The notes under the pieces were generated by a model, which was not told the DNA's origin, made no database searches, and saw only the letters and a list, made by a program, of their open reading frames with translations. The translations under genes were made by a program, and so were the position numbers. From Dehalococcoidia bacterium (GTDB taxonomy: Bacteria > Chloroflexota > Dehalococcoidia > DSTF01 > JACRBR01), in NCBI GenBank assembly GCA_015478665.1, contig JADMII010000008.1:46425-110424 (forward strand): 64,000 nt of DNA, in the 5' to 3' direction. Of the stretch, positions 16,437 through 24,662 are shown piece by piece; position 1 is the stretch's first letter, and each line of letters starts with the position of its first letter.

Positions 16437-17264
16437 TCACGGGCTCGTCGCCGGCGGCCCAGCCGCCCGGCTGACAGCGGACGCGCCGTCGCTCGTCGAC
16501 AGGTGGCGCCGGCGCTTGCGGGCGACGAACGCCACGCTCTTCGGCCAGACGAAGGCGCCGGCGGCGCCGGCGGCGTCGACGGCGGCGATGAGGCGCGAGC
16601 GGCCGAACGCGCGTCGCAGCCGGCGGCGCCACGACGGCGTCGCGCGCAGCCGCGCGACGGCGACGGCGATCGCCCGCTCGTAGTCCGTACGCGGCCTGGC
16701 CGGGGGGCGCAGGCGGTCGGTGAGGCAGTAGCGGAGCCAGAACAGCGAGTCGAAGAAATGTAGGTAGCGCATCGACTCGACACGCAGGCCAGCGCGGGCG
16801 AGCCGCGAGAACAGCGTGCGCGGCGTGTAGATGCGGAGATGGCCGCCGGGTGCTTCGCGATACCCGGTGGACAGCGCGAAGTAGAGGCGCTCGGTGAAGT
16901 GCGAAGGCACCGCGCCGAGCAGGAGCGCGCCGGGAAGCATCACGCGCGCGATCTCGCGCATCGCGGCCTGGTCGTCGGGCAGGTGCTCGAGCGTCTCGGT
17001 GCAGATGACTGCGCCGATGACGCCGGCGCGAATCGGCAGATGCGCCGCATCGGCGACGATGAAGTCGACGGCCAGACATCCCGCACGCCGACGCGCGCGA
17101 AGCAACTCCGCCGCATCGAAGTCGATGCCGATCGCCCGGCAGCCGCGTCGGGCGGCGGCGGCGGCGTGCCGGCCGTCGCCGCAGCCGACGTCGAGCACGG
17201 AGGCGCCGGCGGTGGGGAGGAGGCGTACGTCGACGCTCAGCTTGGCGCTTGTGATCTCAGGCAT
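16437..17264 (-). CDS. Class I SAM-dependent methyltransferase
   Basis: The 275-residue protein carries the Methyltransf_11 core: motif I VLDVGCGDGRHAAAA near residue 25, an acidic end of strand 2 (GIDFD), DAAHLPI for motif II, and TETLEHLPDD for the post-II segment. The C-terminal half, with GGHLRIYTPRTL and FFDSLFWLRYC, resembles small-molecule or sugar methyltransferases near surface-polysaccharide genes, but the acceptor is unknown. The start MPEITSAKLS (17264) was chosen because it begins just before the conserved fold; a longer in-frame extension is low-complexity. It has no operon partner on the minus strand. Confidence 0.82.
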   Translation of the reverse strand: MPEITSAKLSVDVRLLPTAGASVLDVGCGDGRHAAAAARRGCRAIGIDFDAAELLRARRRAGCLAVDFIVADAAHLPIRAGVIGAVICTETLEHLPDDQAAMREIARVMLPGALLLGAVPSHFTERLYFALSTGYREAPGGHLRIYTPRTLFSRLARAGLRVESMRYLHFFDSLFWLRYCLTDRLRPPARPRTDYERAIAVAVARLRATPSWRRRLRRAFGRSRLIAAVDAAGAAGAFVWPKSVAFVARKRRRHLSTSDGASAVSRAAGPPATSP

Positions 17265-17454
17265 GGCCGGCAGGGTACGCGCACCGCAGGTCGAGGGGAC
17301 GGGACGGAAGACGGCGCTCCCACTCCTCGCTGCGGCGGTCGGGAGGGGAGCGCGACGGACGCGAGGTGATATCGACGACATGCAGCTTCCAGCATCGAGC
17401 TTCCAGCTTTCTCGCGACTGCTCCCGACGGACGTCGCCGGGCACACACCCACGC

Positions 17455-18201
17455 CTACGTCATCCGCATGCCGTCGAGGTGGGCGAGGTCGTTGAGGCGC
17501 CAGAGCGCGCGGCGCTCGCCGGCGGCGCGGACCGAGGTGATCGACGCGTTGAAGCAGTAAAACGGAAAGTCGCTGCGCAGGCCCAGGATCTCGGCGACGT
17601 ACGACTGGATGACGCCGCCGTGACAGGTGATCGCCACCTTGCGGCCGGGATTCTCGGCGATAATCCGGTTGATGGCGCGGCTGATCCGGTCGCGAAAGTG
17701 GCGGCTGCTCTCGGAGCCGGGCAGGTTGTCCCACGTCGGATCCTCTTCGAAGCGGCGCTTGATGTCCTGGTGGGTGACGCCCGGCGGCAGGACGGCCGTC
17801 TCGATGTCGACGCCGGCGCTGCGCGCGGGCTCGTTGATCTCCTGCAGGTCGTCGAGCACGGTGATCGTGTGCCCGGTGAGCCGCGCGATGGCGCGGCCGG
17901 TGTTGTATGAGCGTTGCAGCGGGCTGCTGTAGATCGCGTCGACGCCGTACTCGGCCATGCGGGCGCCGAGTCGCTGCGCCTGCTCCTCGCCGACGGCGGT
18001 CAGCGGCGGGTCGAAGTCCGCCTGCCGCCCCTCCTGGCGTGCGACGTTGCCGCCGGACTGGCCGTGGCGGATGAGGTAGAGCCGCGCGGCGTCCGGGCGG
18101 TTGAGGACGAGGACGTCCTGGAAGTAGTACGCCATCGGGTCGATGGGCGCCGGTCGCGTGTTGGGGTCGTCGTCGGCGTCGCGCATGGGGGCATCGGCCA
18201 T
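17455..18201 (-). CDS. Histidine phosphatase / phosphoglycerate-mutase-like protein
   Basis: The 248-residue protein contains the RHGQSGGN phosphohistidine motif near residue 45, the conserved YSSPLQRSYNTG with its arginine, ETAVLPPG carrying the acidic residue, and AITCHGGVIQ with the second catalytic histidine. This is the branch 2-His phosphatase fold (PF00300) of phosphoglycerate mutases, RNase H-fused phosphatases and cobalamin phosphatases. The N-terminal 30 residues (MADAPMRDADDDPNTRP) are an unstructured-looking extension. The substrate cannot be named. The ATG at 18201 lacks an obvious ribosome site. Confidence 0.82.
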   Translation of the reverse strand: MADAPMRDADDDPNTRPAPIDPMAYYFQDVLVLNRPDAARLYLIRHGQSGGNVARQEGRQADFDPPLTAVGEEQAQRLGARMAEYGVDAIYSSPLQRSYNTGRAIARLTGHTITVLDDLQEINEPARSAGVDIETAVLPPGVTHQDIKRRFEEDPTWDNLPGSESSRHFRDRISRAINRIIAENPGRKVAITCHGGVIQSYVAEILGLRSDFPFYCFNASITSVRAAGERRALWRLNDLAHLDGMRMT

Positions 18202-18378
18202 GGCCGCAAGGTAATGGGGTGAAGTGCCTGGGACAAGCGACGCACGGGATGAGACGATGAAGGGCCGGCCTGCGCTTTCGTATTCGGCACGAGCGTCGCG
18301 GCGTGCGGGCGCACATCGCAGGCCGGATGTACACTGGATGCACACTTCATCAGATATCGCAACAGGAGGGACGCGCGC

Positions 18379-19530
18379 GTGGCGAAGGACGTGGTGATCA
18401 TCGAGGCGGTGCGCACCGCCATGGGACGCCGGAACGGCATGTTGTCGGGGACCCATCCCGTGGCGCTCGGCGGCAAGGTTCTGCGCGCGGTCGTCGACCG
18501 CGCGGGCATCGACCCGGCGCTGGTCGGCGATGTCGTCTTCGGCAACGTCTCGCAAGTCGGCGAGCAGGCGGCGAACATCGGCCGCAACGTCGTGCTGGAG
18601 GCGGGCTTCCCGTACCAGGTTCCGGGCACGACGGTCGACCGCCAGTGTGGCTCCGGGCAGCAGGCGATCCACTTCGCGGCGAACCTGATCGCCGCCGGCG
18701 TCGTCGACGTCGCGATCGGCGGCGGCGTCGAGGTGATGTCGCGCGTGCCGATGGGTTCGAACTTCAAGGTCGCCGGCTTCCCGTTCACCGAGCACATGCG
18801 GGAGCTGTACGACCTGACATCCCAGGGCGTCGCCGCGGACAACATCGCGCGCCAGTGGAAGATCACGCGCGAGGACACGGATCGCTTCGCGCTCGAGAGT
18901 CAGAACCGCGCGAAGGCAGCGCGCGACGCCGGCAAGTTCGAGAAGGAGATCCTGCCGGTCGAGGTCGAGCACGAGGGCGTCAAGGGCGTCTTCAAGACGG
19001 ACGAGGGCATCCGCGACAGCACGCTGGAGAAACTGGCGACGCTGCAGCCGTCATTCGGCGAGGACGGCATCCACCACGCCGGGAACTCGAGCCAGATCAC
19101 GGACGGCGCGGCGGCGGTGCTGCTGATGTCGTCGGAGAAGGCGCAGGAGCTGGGGCTGCGGCCGCGCGCGCGCATCGTCGCGCAGGCGGTCGTCGGCTCG
19201 GACCCGCACCTGATGCTGACCGGGCCGATCACGGCGACGCCGGCGGTGCTGAAGAAGGCGGGGCTCAAGCTCGACGACATCGACCGGGTGGAGATCAACG
19301 AGGCGTTCGCTTCGGTCGTCCTGGCCTGGCAGAAGGAGACCGGCGCCGACATGTCGAAGGTCAACGTCAACGGCGGCGCCATCGCGCTGGGCCACCCGCT
19401 CGGCTGCACCGGCGCGCGGCTGATGACGACGCTGCTGAACGAGCTCGAGCGCACGGGCGGCCGCTACGGGCACGAAGTGATGTGCTGCGGCGGCGGCATT
19501 GGCACGGCGACGATCATCGAGCGTCTGTAA
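18379..19530 (+). CDS. Acetyl-CoA C-acyltransferase (thiolase)
   Basis: Thiolases form or cleave beta-ketoacyl-CoA. The 383-residue protein has the acylated nucleophile C90 in VDRQCGSGQQA, H339 in GHPLGCTG and the second catalytic Cys369 in MCCGGGIG. These residues cover all three classical thiolase motifs, so it should be active. Whether it works in beta-oxidation or in acetoacetyl-CoA synthesis cannot be decided; no neighbouring acyl-CoA dehydrogenase or hydratase gene is present. Start GTG 18379 follows GGAGGG. A strong terminator follows the gene, so it is probably monocistronic. Confidence 0.93.
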   Translation: MAKDVVIIEAVRTAMGRRNGMLSGTHPVALGGKVLRAVVDRAGIDPALVGDVVFGNVSQVGEQAANIGRNVVLEAGFPYQVPGTTVDRQCGSGQQAIHFAANLIAAGVVDVAIGGGVEVMSRVPMGSNFKVAGFPFTEHMRELYDLTSQGVAADNIARQWKITREDTDRFALESQNRAKAARDAGKFEKEILPVEVEHEGVKGVFKTDEGIRDSTLEKLATLQPSFGEDGIHHAGNSSQITDGAAAVLLMSSEKAQELGLRPRARIVAQAVVGSDPHLMLTGPITATPAVLKKAGLKLDDIDRVEINEAFASVVLAWQKETGADMSKVNVNGGAIALGHPLGCTGARLMTTLLNELERTGGRYGHEVMCCGGGIGTATIIERL

Positions 19531-19564
19531 AACGCCGGCGGCTGGACATCGGGAAGCGCACCGG

Positions 19565-19592
19565 CGCCCCGGGAACGGACGTTCCCGGGGCG
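19565..19592 (+). terminator. Rho-independent terminator after thiolase
   Basis: CGCCCCGGGAAC and GTTCCCGGGGCG form a perfect 12-bp stem with a GGAC tetraloop, 35 nt after the stop, followed by TTCGTCGTTCG. The remainder of the gap to 19878 shows no gene that I can support. Confidence 0.8.
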
Positions 19593-19878
19593 TTCGTCGT
19601 TCGCATCCGGGCATGAGGAACCGCGGGCGTAACACCCCCGTATGCGGAATGGATACGGGAATGGGAGGGCGTGCCCATCGATGCCGGTCGCGATCGAGAA
19701 CGAAGATCGGAACGAAGCACCGCATCATGTGCGAGGAGTGCAAGCTCGCGGCAACAGGCCGTGGTAACGCGCCGCGCCAGGAGCTGATCGCCGAAGGACA
19801 TGCTCCAGCGCAGGTCATTCCGCGCGCCGCGGCTCCTGCCGCTGATAGCGGCGCCGGTATGACCGGCCGACGCACGGC

Positions 19879-20658
19879 TCAGGCGTTCCGGATGAGCAGG
19901 CCGCCGTCGACGACGAGTGCGGCGCCGTTGATGAAGCTCGCCGCCGGCAGCGCCAGGCTGAGCGTCGCGTGCGCGACCTCCTCCGGCTCGCCGTAGCGCT
20001 TCAGCGCGACGCGGCGCCGTGCGAACTTCTCCTTCGCTTCGTCGGGGATGCCGGCCGTCATGTTCGTGCGGATGGGGCCGGGGCAGACGCAGTTCACATT
20101 GATGCCGCTCGGCCCCAGTTCCACCGCCATCGACCGCGTCAGGCCGATGACGCCGTGCTTCGATGCCGTGTACGGGCTGCCGCCGGCCGTCGCGCCCCAG
20201 CCTTCGGTCGAGGCGATGTTCACGACGCGACCGTCGCGGTTGCGGGCCAGGTCCTCGCGGCAGGCGCGGATCATGCGCGCCTGCGCCGTCAGGTTCACCG
20301 TCAGCGTCATCTCCCACGCCTTCTCCCACATCGCGTGGTCGATCGGCGCGCCGACGGCGATGCCGGCGTTGTTGATGAGGATGTCGACCGGCCCGAGCTC
20401 GTCGTGGATGCGCGCGACGAGCGCCGGGATGGTCTCGCCATCGGCGAGATCGACGGCGTACGCGCGGGCCGTGCCGCCGGCCTCCCGCACGGCGGCGGCG
20501 ACCGCCTCGACGCCGTCGGCGTTGCGGTCGACGAGCGCGAGCCGTGCCCCTTCGTCGGCGAAGACGTAGGCCGTCGCGCGTCCCATGCCGGAGCCGGCGC
20601 CCGTGATGATCGTCACGCGCCCTTCGACGGAGCGGCTGAGCGTGCTGAGCCTTACCAT
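19879..20658 (-). CDS. SDR-family oxidoreductase
   Basis: This 259-residue protein is a classical short-chain dehydrogenase: TGAGSGMG (cofactor loop) near residue 20, NNAGIAVGAP, a catalytic Ser in NIASTEGW, and YTASKHG with Tyr and Lys of the active site. The tail has the standard NCVCPGPIRTNM and ALVVDGG segments. An Asp after the second strand (LALVDRNADG) suggests NAD use. The substrate is unknown. It is convergent with thiolase and divergent from bcp. The start at 20658 has only a weak ribosome site. Family membership is certain; the individual reaction is not. Confidence 0.88.
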   Translation of the reverse strand: MVRLSTLSRSVEGRVTIITGAGSGMGRATAYVFADEGARLALVDRNADGVEAVAAAVREAGGTARAYAVDLADGETIPALVARIHDELGPVDILINNAGIAVGAPIDHAMWEKAWEMTLTVNLTAQARMIRACREDLARNRDGRVVNIASTEGWGATAGGSPYTASKHGVIGLTRSMAVELGPSGINVNCVCPGPIRTNMTAGIPDEAKEKFARRRVALKRYGEPEEVAHATLSLALPAASFINGAALVVDGGLLIRNA

Positions 20659-20785
20659 GCCGCCCGGATGATAGCGGCGCCCTTCGGCTCGACCAAACAC
20701 GCCGCCATACGGCCGCAGCGCCGCCCGGGCCGCTCGTGCGACGAGGCCGCCTGACCGGCGGCGCGTCGCTCCGCCGCAGCGTCGC

Positions 20786-20814
20786 TTGGTCGAACGTCCT
20801 CGGTTCCGTACGAT
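20786..20814 (+). promoter_or_regulatory. bcp promoter
   Basis: TTGGTC, a 17-nt spacer and TACGAT (20809-20814) stand upstream of bcp with a predicted start near 20821 and a leader of about 24 nt. Confidence 0.5.
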
Positions 20815-20844
20815 CACCTGAGGAAGAGCAAGAAGGAGTGGCCC

Positions 20845-21324
20845 ATGCCGACGAACCTGACCGAAGGAGATGCCGCGCCTGCGTTCGAACTGGACAATGA
20901 CCGCGGCGAGCGCGTGCGGCTCGACGACCTGCGCGGGCAGTGGGTCGTGCTCTACTGGTACCCGAAGGACGATACGCCCGGCTGCACGACGGAGGCATGC
21001 GAGATCCGCGACAACTGGCAGATGCTCTCCGGAGAGGCGGCGTTGTTCGGGATCTCGCCGGACTCCGTGAAGTCGCATGTCAGGTTCCGCGACAAGTTCA
21101 ACCTGCCGTTCCCATTGCTCGCCGACTCCGAGCACGCCGTATCGGAGCGCTACGGCGTCTGGGGCCCGAAGACGTTCGCCGGGCACGAGTACATGGGCGT
21201 CGACCGGGCGACGTTCATCATCGACCCGGAAGGGAAGCTGGCGAAGATCTTTCCGAAGGTGTCGCCAGCCGGCCACGCGCTCGAGATCGCGTCGGCGCTC
21301 AAGGAACTCAAGTCCGCGCGCTAA
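20845..21324 (+). CDS. bcp: Thioredoxin-dependent thiol peroxidase (Bcp/PrxQ-type peroxiredoxin)
   Basis: Bcp reduces hydrogen peroxide and organic peroxides using thioredoxin. The 159-residue protein has YPKDDTPGCTTEACEIRD with the peroxidatic C47 and a resolving C52 five residues on, the alpha-2 type PrxQ arrangement. The downstream GVWGPKTFAG and RATFIIDPEGK segments are family-typical. The start ATG has an AAGGAG site about 8 nt before it. It is followed after 35 nt by a small CxxC protein gene on the same strand, probably in one transcript. It would act in the cytoplasm in oxidative defence, in keeping with the aerobic gene set here. Confidence 0.95.
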   Translation: MPTNLTEGDAAPAFELDNDRGERVRLDDLRGQWVVLYWYPKDDTPGCTTEACEIRDNWQMLSGEAALFGISPDSVKSHVRFRDKFNLPFPLLADSEHAVSERYGVWGPKTFAGHEYMGVDRATFIIDPEGKLAKIFPKVSPAGHALEIASALKELKSAR

Positions 21325-21359
21325 CAGACGCGTCGCTCGCGGAGGAAGGAGGAGGACCG

Positions 21360-21536
21360 ATGCCGCAAGGCAAGTGTGCGTTCTGCGGTACGTTCGTCAC
21401 AGGCGGCGGCACGGCGATGGGCAAACACTCCGTCGCCTGCACCGCCTGCACCCCGCTCGCCCTCAAATGGCTCGAACAGCACGCCGTGCCGGTGGAAGCG
21501 GCGACGGAGCCGGCAGGCGGCACGCGGGCAAACTGA
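21360..21536 (+). CDS. Small double-CxxC protein, possible zinc ribbon
   Basis: This 58-residue protein, MPQGKCAFCGTFVTGGGT onward, has two CxxC knuckles (C6/C9 and C27/C30) spaced like a zinc ribbon or rubredoxin-like fold, followed by a short Ala/Glu/Pro-rich tail. No known family name can be given. The GGAGGAGG ribosome site immediately upstream is very strong. It follows bcp by 35 nt, so it may be co-expressed with the peroxiredoxin; a redox or metal role is inferred only from that position and the cysteines. Confidence 0.65.
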   Translation: MPQGKCAFCGTFVTGGGTAMGKHSVACTACTPLALKWLEQHAVPVEAATEPAGGTRAN

Positions 21537-21580
21537 CAATCTCGGGCCGGCGTGGCGCGAATCGGCGCTGGCGGCGCAGC

Positions 21581-22024
21581 TCAGCTGGCGTGCTTGAGCT
21601 CGTCGCGACGCGTCTTGTGCTGCTCGCGTGAACTCGCGCGAACCGTCCAGAGAACCCAGAACCAGACCCACGCGCAGAGCATGAACGCCGACAGCGTCAC
21701 GCGCATCGGATCCATGATCGGTTTGATCACGACGTCGTCCGGCGTGACGTCGATGATCGCTACCGGGGTCGACGAACCGGCGCCGCCGCCGCCTCCCCCT
21801 TCGCCCTCGCCGCTATCGCCGTGCTGTCCGAAGCCATCGCCGTGGGAGTCGCCGCCGCTGCCACGGCCGAACCCCATGCCGTAGCCGAACGACACGCGCG
21901 CCACCGGGATCAGGGTGTGGCCGTCGCGCTCGACTGCGTTGCCAAAGCAGGCGCCGGCGCCCACACGCTCGGGCAACTCGCTGATGCTCTGCGCCAACTC
22001 TTCGGCCGCACTGGTGGTGTTCAT
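21581..22024 (-). CDS. GerW/YtfJ family protein
   Basis: The 147-residue protein has the GerW (YtfJ) layout: a helical start (AAEELAQSISELPERVGAG), GHTLIPVARVSFGYGMGFG, then a long Gly-rich low-complexity linker, then STPVAIIDVTPDDVVIKPI. It adds a C-terminal membrane helix (ALSAFMLCAWVWFWVLW-like) and a charged tail. In Bacillus this family is linked to spore germination and cortex lysis, but homologues are widespread in non-sporulating bacteria with unknown roles. The start overlaps the stop of the upstream gene in ATGA, so the two are co-translated. Confidence 0.7.
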   Translation of the reverse strand: MNTTSAAEELAQSISELPERVGAGACFGNAVERDGHTLIPVARVSFGYGMGFGRGSGGDSHGDGFGQHGDSGEGEGGGGGGAGSSTPVAIIDVTPDDVVIKPIMDPMRVTLSAFMLCAWVWFWVLWTVRASSREQHKTRRDELKHAS

Positions 22025-22332
22025 CACGACTCCTCGCTTCGCTGCCCGCTTCGGCCTGCCCGGCGGCGCCGCCGCATCAGCCGGCGTACCGCGAAGGCGG
22101 CGACCGGTACCGCCGCCGTCAGCAGCAGGCCGCCGGTGCGCGGCTCATCGATCGCCAACCGGCGCAGGCTGTCCGGCGTGCCCACGAGCACCGCCACCGG
22201 TCGCCGCGTCTCGACGACGATTCCGCTGCGGCGCAGGCGCAGGTCGATGCCGCGCACCTGCACGATGCCCTCGGCGCGACGGCCGCCGGGCATCTGGACC
22301 GGCACGTGCCGATGTTCGTTCGTCAGCTTCAT
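22024..22332 (-). CDS. Small membrane-anchored protein, partner of the GerW-like gene
   Basis: I do not recognise this 102-residue protein. It starts MKLTNEHRHVPVQMPGGRR with a mostly beta-type domain (VRGIDLRLRRSGIVVETRRP, then VAVLVGTPDSL), followed by one hydrophobic helix (GGLLLTAAVPVAAFAV) and an Arg-rich end that fits the positive-inside rule. The GAGG site 7 nt before ATG 22332 decides the start over the upstream ATG at 22350. Its stop overlaps the GerW-like start in ATGA. In Firmicutes the ytfJ neighbour is the DUF2953 gene ytfI; this protein is shorter and not clearly homologous. Confidence 0.6.
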   Translation of the reverse strand: MKLTNEHRHVPVQMPGGRRAEGIVQVRGIDLRLRRSGIVVETRRPVAVLVGTPDSLRRLAIDEPRTGGLLLTAAVPVAAFAVRRLMRRRRRAGRSGQRSEES

Positions 22333-22507
22333 CAGGCCGCCTCGATCCATGTGGCCGCGTGGCCGCTGGATGCTGCTCCCTCATCATCCGCCGTGGCGGG
22401 CCGCCTGACAAGACCCAACCGGCTGAGGGATGTTGCGGATCCGCCGGGCGAGGTGACGATCACAACGTTGGCCCGGGGCGCCGGTGGAGAGAACGACAGG
22501 TTGTGAG

Positions 22508-23896
22508 ATGGGCGATGATGCCACCAGAGCCGTGGGCGGCCCTGGGGCGAACGACTCAGGCGACGGGACGCGCCCGCGCGTCGTCATCGTCGGCGCCGGT
22601 TTCGGCGGACTGCGCGCGGCGCGCGTCCTGCGCACGGCGCCCGTCGATGTCGTGCTCATCGACCGGCACAACTACCACACATTCGCGCCGCTCCTGTACG
22701 AGGTCGCGACCGCAGGCCTCGAGCCCGACGACATCGCGCAGCCCGTGCGGGCGATCCTCCGCGCGCCGCACATCACCTTCCGCATGGCCACGGTCGAGCG
22801 CATCGACCTCGATCGGCGCTACGTCGAGACGGACGCCGGCGACATCGCGTACGACTACCTGATCATCGCCGCCGGCAGCACGACGAGCTTCTTCGGCGTG
22901 CGTTCGGCGGAGGAGCGCGCGCTGGGGCTCAAGGATCTGCATGAGGCGGCGGCGGTGCGCAACCATCTCCTGCGCGCGCTCGAGCAGGCGACGAACACCG
23001 CTGGGGAAGCCGAACGGCGGCGACTGATGACCGTCGTGGTCGTCGGCGGCGGCCCGACCGGCGTCGAGCTGGCCGGCGCGCTCGCCGAACTGAAGCGCCA
23101 CGTGCTGCCGCGCGACTACCCGGAGCTCGACCTGCGGCAGGCGCGTGTCGTGCTCGTCGAGGCCACGGATCACCTGCTCGGGGTGATGCCCCGCCGGCTC
23201 CAGCGGAAGGCGCACGAACAGCTCGACGAGATGGGCGTCGAGGTGCGCCTCTCGACTGCGGTGTCGGAGTTGAGCGCGAGCGGCGTGGTGCTCGACGGCG
23301 GCGAGCGCATCGCGGCCGCCACGGTCGTCTGGGTGGCCGGGGTGCGCGGCGAGCGCGTCGCGGAGTCGCTCGGCGTCGACCTCGGTCCGGGTGGCCGGAT
23401 CTCCGTCCGGCCGACGCTGCAGCTCGCGGGTATCCCGCGCGCCTACGCGGTCGGTGACATTGCCTACCTCGCAGACGCGCGTGGCACGCCCTACCCGATG
23501 CTCGCGCAGGCGGCGATGCAGCAGGGCGAGCTCGCCGCGCAGAACATCGCGCGCGACGTGCGCGGCGATCCGCCACGGCGCTTCCGCTACCACGACCGCG
23601 GCACGATGGCGACGATCGGCCGGCAGCGCGCCGTCGCGCACGTCTTCGGGCTGCAGTTCAGCGGCTTCCTCGCCTGGCTCCTCTGGCTCGGCGTCCATCT
23701 CGTGGCTCTGGTCGGCTTCCGGAACCGGGCGCTCGTCCTTGTGAACTGGGCCTGGAACTACTTCCGCTACGACCGCGCGAACCGCCTCGTCACCGACGCC
23801 CCCACGGAGCGCCGTGCGGCGTCGGCGATGCGCACTCGTGAGCCGAGTGGCGAGGGGGAGCATAGCCGGGCGAGCCACGAGGACGGCGACGGTTGA
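22508..23896 (+). CDS. ndh: Type II NADH:quinone oxidoreductase
   Basis: NDH-2 passes electrons from NADH to quinone without proton pumping. The 462-residue protein has an FAD fold at the start (VVIVGAGFGGLRAARVL), DRHNYHTFAPLLYEVATAGL at the quinone/FAD face typical of NDH-2, an NADH fold in the middle (VVVVGGGPTGVELAGALAEL), and AYAVGDIAYL for the FAD. The C-terminal FSGFLAWLLWLGVHLVALVG is the membrane-anchoring amphipathic/hydrophobic segment. ATG 22508 is used; an upstream in-frame GTG at 22484 is less likely. It would feed the cytochrome oxidase encoded at 30 kb through a bc1-like complex not seen in this window. Confidence 0.92.
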   Translation: MGDDATRAVGGPGANDSGDGTRPRVVIVGAGFGGLRAARVLRTAPVDVVLIDRHNYHTFAPLLYEVATAGLEPDDIAQPVRAILRAPHITFRMATVERIDLDRRYVETDAGDIAYDYLIIAAGSTTSFFGVRSAEERALGLKDLHEAAAVRNHLLRALEQATNTAGEAERRRLMTVVVVGGGPTGVELAGALAELKRHVLPRDYPELDLRQARVVLVEATDHLLGVMPRRLQRKAHEQLDEMGVEVRLSTAVSELSASGVVLDGGERIAAATVVWVAGVRGERVAESLGVDLGPGGRISVRPTLQLAGIPRAYAVGDIAYLADARGTPYPMLAQAAMQQGELAAQNIARDVRGDPPRRFRYHDRGTMATIGRQRAVAHVFGLQFSGFLAWLLWLGVHLVALVGFRNRALVLVNWAWNYFRYDRANRLVTDAPTERRAASAMRTREPSGEGEHSRASHEDGDG

Positions 23897-24002
23897 GCGA
23901 CGAAGAGGCGGGGATGCCAGCGCTTCGGCGCACCGTCGCCGGCATACGCCGCCCGGAGTCAATTGTTCGATCTATCACAAGCCGCCGGACGATATCGCGG
24001 CC

Positions 24003-24032
24003 TTGCCCGCCTTCGCGGTCCGGCCCTATACT
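24003..24032 (+). promoter_or_regulatory. Ferredoxin promoter
   Basis: TTGCCC (24003-24008), an 18-nt spacer and TATACT (24027-24032). The predicted start near 24039 falls in the first unit of a 14-bp tandem repeat. Confidence 0.55.
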
Positions 24033-24036
24033 CCCT

Positions 24037-24064
24037 GCAAGCGCGGATTCGCAAGCGCGGATTC
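24037..24064 (+). repeat. 14-bp perfect tandem repeat in the ferredoxin 5' leader
   Basis: GCAAGCGCGGATTC occurs twice without a gap, at 24037-24050 and 24051-24064. The repeats lie between the predicted transcription start and the ribosome site, so they are transcribed. Confidence 0.8.
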
Positions 24065-24090
24065 CGCCGATCTCGCCCGAGGAGTACGCC

Positions 24091-24597
24091 GTGGCCTACA
24101 CGATTGTAGATACCTGCATCGGCTGCACCGCCTGCACCAAGCGCTGCCCGACGGACGCGATCACCGGCAGCCGCAACGTCGTCCACGTCATCGACCCCAA
24201 CCTGTGCATCGACTGCGGCGCCTGCGGCGTCGTCTGCCCGCCGGAGGCGATCCTCGACACGGTCGGCGACGTCTGCCGCACCTTCCCACGCAAGGAGTGG
24301 CCGAAGGCGATCGTCGTCGAGGACAACTGCATCGGCAGCGGCTGCGAGCTCTGCATCCAGGTCTGCCCGTTCGAGGCGCTCAGCCTCGGCGAGCCGGAGC
24401 GCACGTCGGGCGACTTCTTCGGCGTCGCCGTGCTGAACGAGAAGAAGTGCACCGGCTGCCGTCTCTGCGAGGACTCCTGTGGCTGGGGCGCGATCTACAT
24501 CGACCCGCCGCGCGAGATGCTGAAGAAGCGCGCCTATCCGGGCGAGGAGGCCGAGGCCGAGCAGAAGAAACAGCTCGCCGAGGTCGCCGGCGTCTGA
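24091..24597 (+). CDS. Polyferredoxin, four predicted [4Fe-4S] clusters
   Basis: The 168-residue protein has four cysteine sets. C9-C12-C15-C19 and C39-C42-C45-C49 are classical CxxCxxCxxxCP motifs. The third set is C80-X4-C85-X2-C88-X3-C92, with an enlarged first spacing. The fourth is C120-C123-C126-C130, ending in CGW rather than CP. It is a soluble electron carrier; a partner reductase is not adjacent. A C-terminal helix is Glu/Lys-rich. GTG 24091 follows GAGGAG; an in-frame extension upstream covers the promoter and repeats. The upstream gene is ndh, but this gene has its own promoter. Confidence 0.9.
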   Translation: MAYTIVDTCIGCTACTKRCPTDAITGSRNVVHVIDPNLCIDCGACGVVCPPEAILDTVGDVCRTFPRKEWPKAIVVEDNCIGSGCELCIQVCPFEALSLGEPERTSGDFFGVAVLNEKKCTGCRLCEDSCGWGAIYIDPPREMLKKRAYPGEEAEAEQKKQLAEVAGV

Positions 24598-24649
24598 GCC
24601 GCACTCCGCCGGCGCGGGCGCCTCACATGCGCTGGACGCGGCCGGCGCG

Positions 24650-24655
24650 TATACT
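24650..24655 (+). promoter_or_regulatory. -10 element of the lipoprotein gene; transcript probably leaderless
   Basis: TATACT lies 7 nt before the ATG at 24663, which puts the expected transcription start at the initiation codon itself. No Shine-Dalgarno can be transcribed. The -35 region is not clear. Confidence 0.5.
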
Positions 24656-24662
24656 CCCGCCC

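Noticed and set aside
18320..18335. TACACT as -10 of the thiolase gene
   Set aside because: Position is plausible, but no -35 and only a partial match; not listed as a feature.
18303..19616. 437-codon frame in a second register over the thiolase gene
   Set aside because: The thiolase frame holds all catalytic motifs, while this one is Arg/Gly-rich without any family match.
19600..19878. Possible small gene with CEEC motif (ATG 19728, MCEECKLAATG)
   Set aside because: The frame continues antisense into the SDR gene, has no ribosome site and no further cysteines; treated as chance.
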